The position numbers were made by a program, and so were the translations under genes. This document shows positions 62,707-64,000 of a stretch of DNA of 64,000 bases, piece after piece; within the stretch, counting starts at the first letter, position 1, and each line of letters starts with the position of its first letter. The notes below the pieces were generated by a model, which did no database searches, was not told the origin of the DNA, and was given only the letters and a program-made list of their open reading frames with translations. The stretch lies in NCBI RefSeq assembly GCF_029227915.1, contig NC_079877.1:34437851-34501850 (forward strand). Direction: 5' to 3'. The stretch comes from Hydractinia symbiolongicarpus. Taxonomy: Eukaryota; Cnidaria; Hydrozoa; Anthoathecata; Hydractiniidae.

Positions 62707-64000
62707 AATGGAGTTTTTGAAACTGTCGCTATATCTTCAGCGCGCGCTAACGGCTAGGATTGGTCCCACAGTAAAAACACTTATTTATCTAAAGTTTTAA
62801 ATAAAGTGCTACCACAGGGACCAGTGTAATCGCTGAGTTCCGGCAATCATGTCGAATTAAGAAGAATGTTATTCCTTGGAGTCCAATTGGCTCATTTATC
62901 ACATTTATAAGGTCACAGTCCAGAATCAGTTTAATTAAGTCCCACAGTCAATCGTTTCACTGTTAAAAGCGATACAACTTAGTAATATTGGAAAAAATCA
63001 GTAAACCCATGTTGGTACGATTATGTGACGCAACCGTTGTAACTCAAACGGATTGACACCGTTAAAGTCAATGAATTGGAGTTTTTGAAACTGTCTCTAT
63101 ATCTTCAGCGCGCGGTAACGGCTAGGATTGGTCCCACAGTACAAAATGACTTATTTATCTTAATTTTTAAATAAAGCGTTACCACAGCGCCCAGTGTAAT
63201 CGGTGAGTTTCATCAATCATGTCAAATTAAGGAGAATGTTATTTCTTCTAGTCAAACTGGCTCATTTATTACATTTATAAGGTCAAAGTCCAATATCAGT
63301 TCAACTAAGTCCCACAGTCAATCGTTTCACTGTTGAAAGCGATACAACTTAGTAATATCGGAAGAAAATCACTAAATACATGTTGGTACGATTATGTGAC
63401 GCAACCGTTGTAAGTCAAACGGATTGACACCGTTAGAAAGTCAATGAAATGTAGTTTTTGAAAGTGTCTCTATTTCTTCAGCGCGCGATAACGGCTAGGA
63501 TTGGTCCCACACTAAAAATGACTTATTTATCTCAATTTATAAAAAAGGCTATCCAGAGCCTAATGTAATCGCTGAATTCTAGCAATCATGTCAAATTAAG
63601 AAGAATGTTATTCATTGGAGACCTTTTGCCTCATTTATCACATTTATAAGGTCACAGTCCTGAATCAGTTCAAATAATTCCCACAGTCAATCGTTTCTCT
63701 GTTGAAAGCGATACAACTTAGTAATATCGGAAGAAAATCACTAAATACATGTTGGTACGATTATGTGACGCAACCGTTCTAACTCAAACGGATTGACACC
63801 GTTAGAAAGTTAATGAAATGTGGTTTTTGAAACTGTCTCTATTTCTTTGGCGCGGGATAACAGCTAGGATTGGTCCCACAGTAAAAAAAGACTTATTTTT
63901 CTTAACTTTTAAACAAAGCGCTACCACAGCGCCCAGTGTAATCGGTGAGTTTCATCAATCATGTCAAATTAAGGAGAATGTTATTTCTTCTAGTCAAAAT
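62706..64000 (+). repeat. Right-edge monomers, diverged and of mixed type
   Basis: Units here carry private changes (AAAAACACTTATTTATC near 62774, CCCACACTAAAAATG near 63507, a short CGTTAAAGTC near 63060). Around 63541 the text AAAAAAGGCTATCCAGAGCC closely resembles the segment at 291-311 in the leftmost block, so left-end variants reappear at the right end. No multimer period could be established. The array continues beyond the window. Confidence 0.75.

Larger units (their letters stand above)
1..64000 (+). repeat. Satellite DNA array, ~372-bp monomer, about 172 head-to-tail copies
   Basis: The same ~372-bp unit recurs across the whole window. Using the start of the CTCATTTATC or CTCACTTATA segment as anchor, the first copies begin at 11, 382, 755, 1128 and 1500, giving spacings of 371-373 bp, and the rhythm continues to the right edge. 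All copies have the same orientation; I saw no inverted monomer and no inserted element. Base composition is about one-third G+C. Two monomers are internally shortened (junctions near 4921/6632, which are copies of one event, and 9077). Copies differ from each other by substitutions and a few small indels and fall into several variant types. This is typical of eukaryotic tandem satellite DNA. I do not recognise the family, so organism and chromosomal location are open. Both window edges cut through the array, so its true length is greater than 64 kb. Confidence 0.98.

Noticed and set aside
1-64000. CRISPR array, because of regular repetition.
   Set aside because: The unit is 372 bp with no short repeat/unique spacer alternation, and no cas genes are present. 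All parts of the unit repeat.
1-64000. LTRs or terminal repeats of a mobile element.
   Set aside because: No primer-binding site, polypurine tract, reverse transcriptase, integrase or transposase reading frame, and no target-site duplications. The direct repeats are monomers of the satellite.
1-64000. rRNA spacer (IGS) or 5S rRNA tandem cluster.
   Set aside because: No 5S, 18S, 5.8S or 28S-like conserved sequence and no pol III internal promoter pattern were recognised in the monomer.

Overview
The whole 64 kb window is one uninterrupted, head-to-tail satellite DNA array. A monomer of about 372 bp (individual units mostly 371-374 bp, roughly one-third G+C) recurs from the first base to the last, about 172 times, always in the same orientation. 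I found no protein-coding gene, RNA gene, transposon, CRISPR array or stretch of unrelated sequence. The recurring open frames of 64-96 codons are by-products of the repeat and I do not annotate them as genes. An array this long, with higher-order organisation, points to a eukaryotic heterochromatic locus (centromeric, pericentromeric or subtelomeric). I do not recognise the monomer family and cannot name the species. An invertebrate animal is a guess from sequence style only.

The array is a patchwork of local higher-order repeats (HORs). Several monomer variants (called A-E here) are arranged in blocks, and each block has its own multimer length. From left to right the main blocks are: a 1489-bp tetramer (1-2715); a 1711-bp pentamer that carries a shortened monomer (about 4740-8150); a 1490-bp tetramer (about 9340-11520); a 1865-bp pentamer (13547-17276, with a degraded third copy); 1119/1864-bp units (about 19000-22760); 2611/2983-bp heptamer and octamer units (about 22850-27480); a second, different 2983-bp octamer (about 29330-34210); 746-bp dimers (34100-36000); a 2237-bp hexamer (about 36000-39545); 746-bp dimers (about 39470-40960); 1115-1116-bp trimers (about 44100-46350); a 1489-bp tetramer and single-monomer and dimer duplications (46440-50315); a 4092-bp 11-mer in two nearly identical copies (49573-57756); and 1489-bp and 2606-bp units (56440-62706). 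Less regular monomers lie between blocks and at the right edge.

Variant types are not evenly spread. Type D (most divergent, with a pair of clustered diagnostic segments) is absent from the first 9.6 kb and common after 42 kb. Some monomers change type part-way along, as expected from unequal crossing-over and gene conversion. The biology visible here is therefore that of satellite evolution: local amplification, homogenisation and occasional internal deletion. Any function would be structural (chromatin, kinetochore, or non-coding transcription) and is not shown by the sequence alone.
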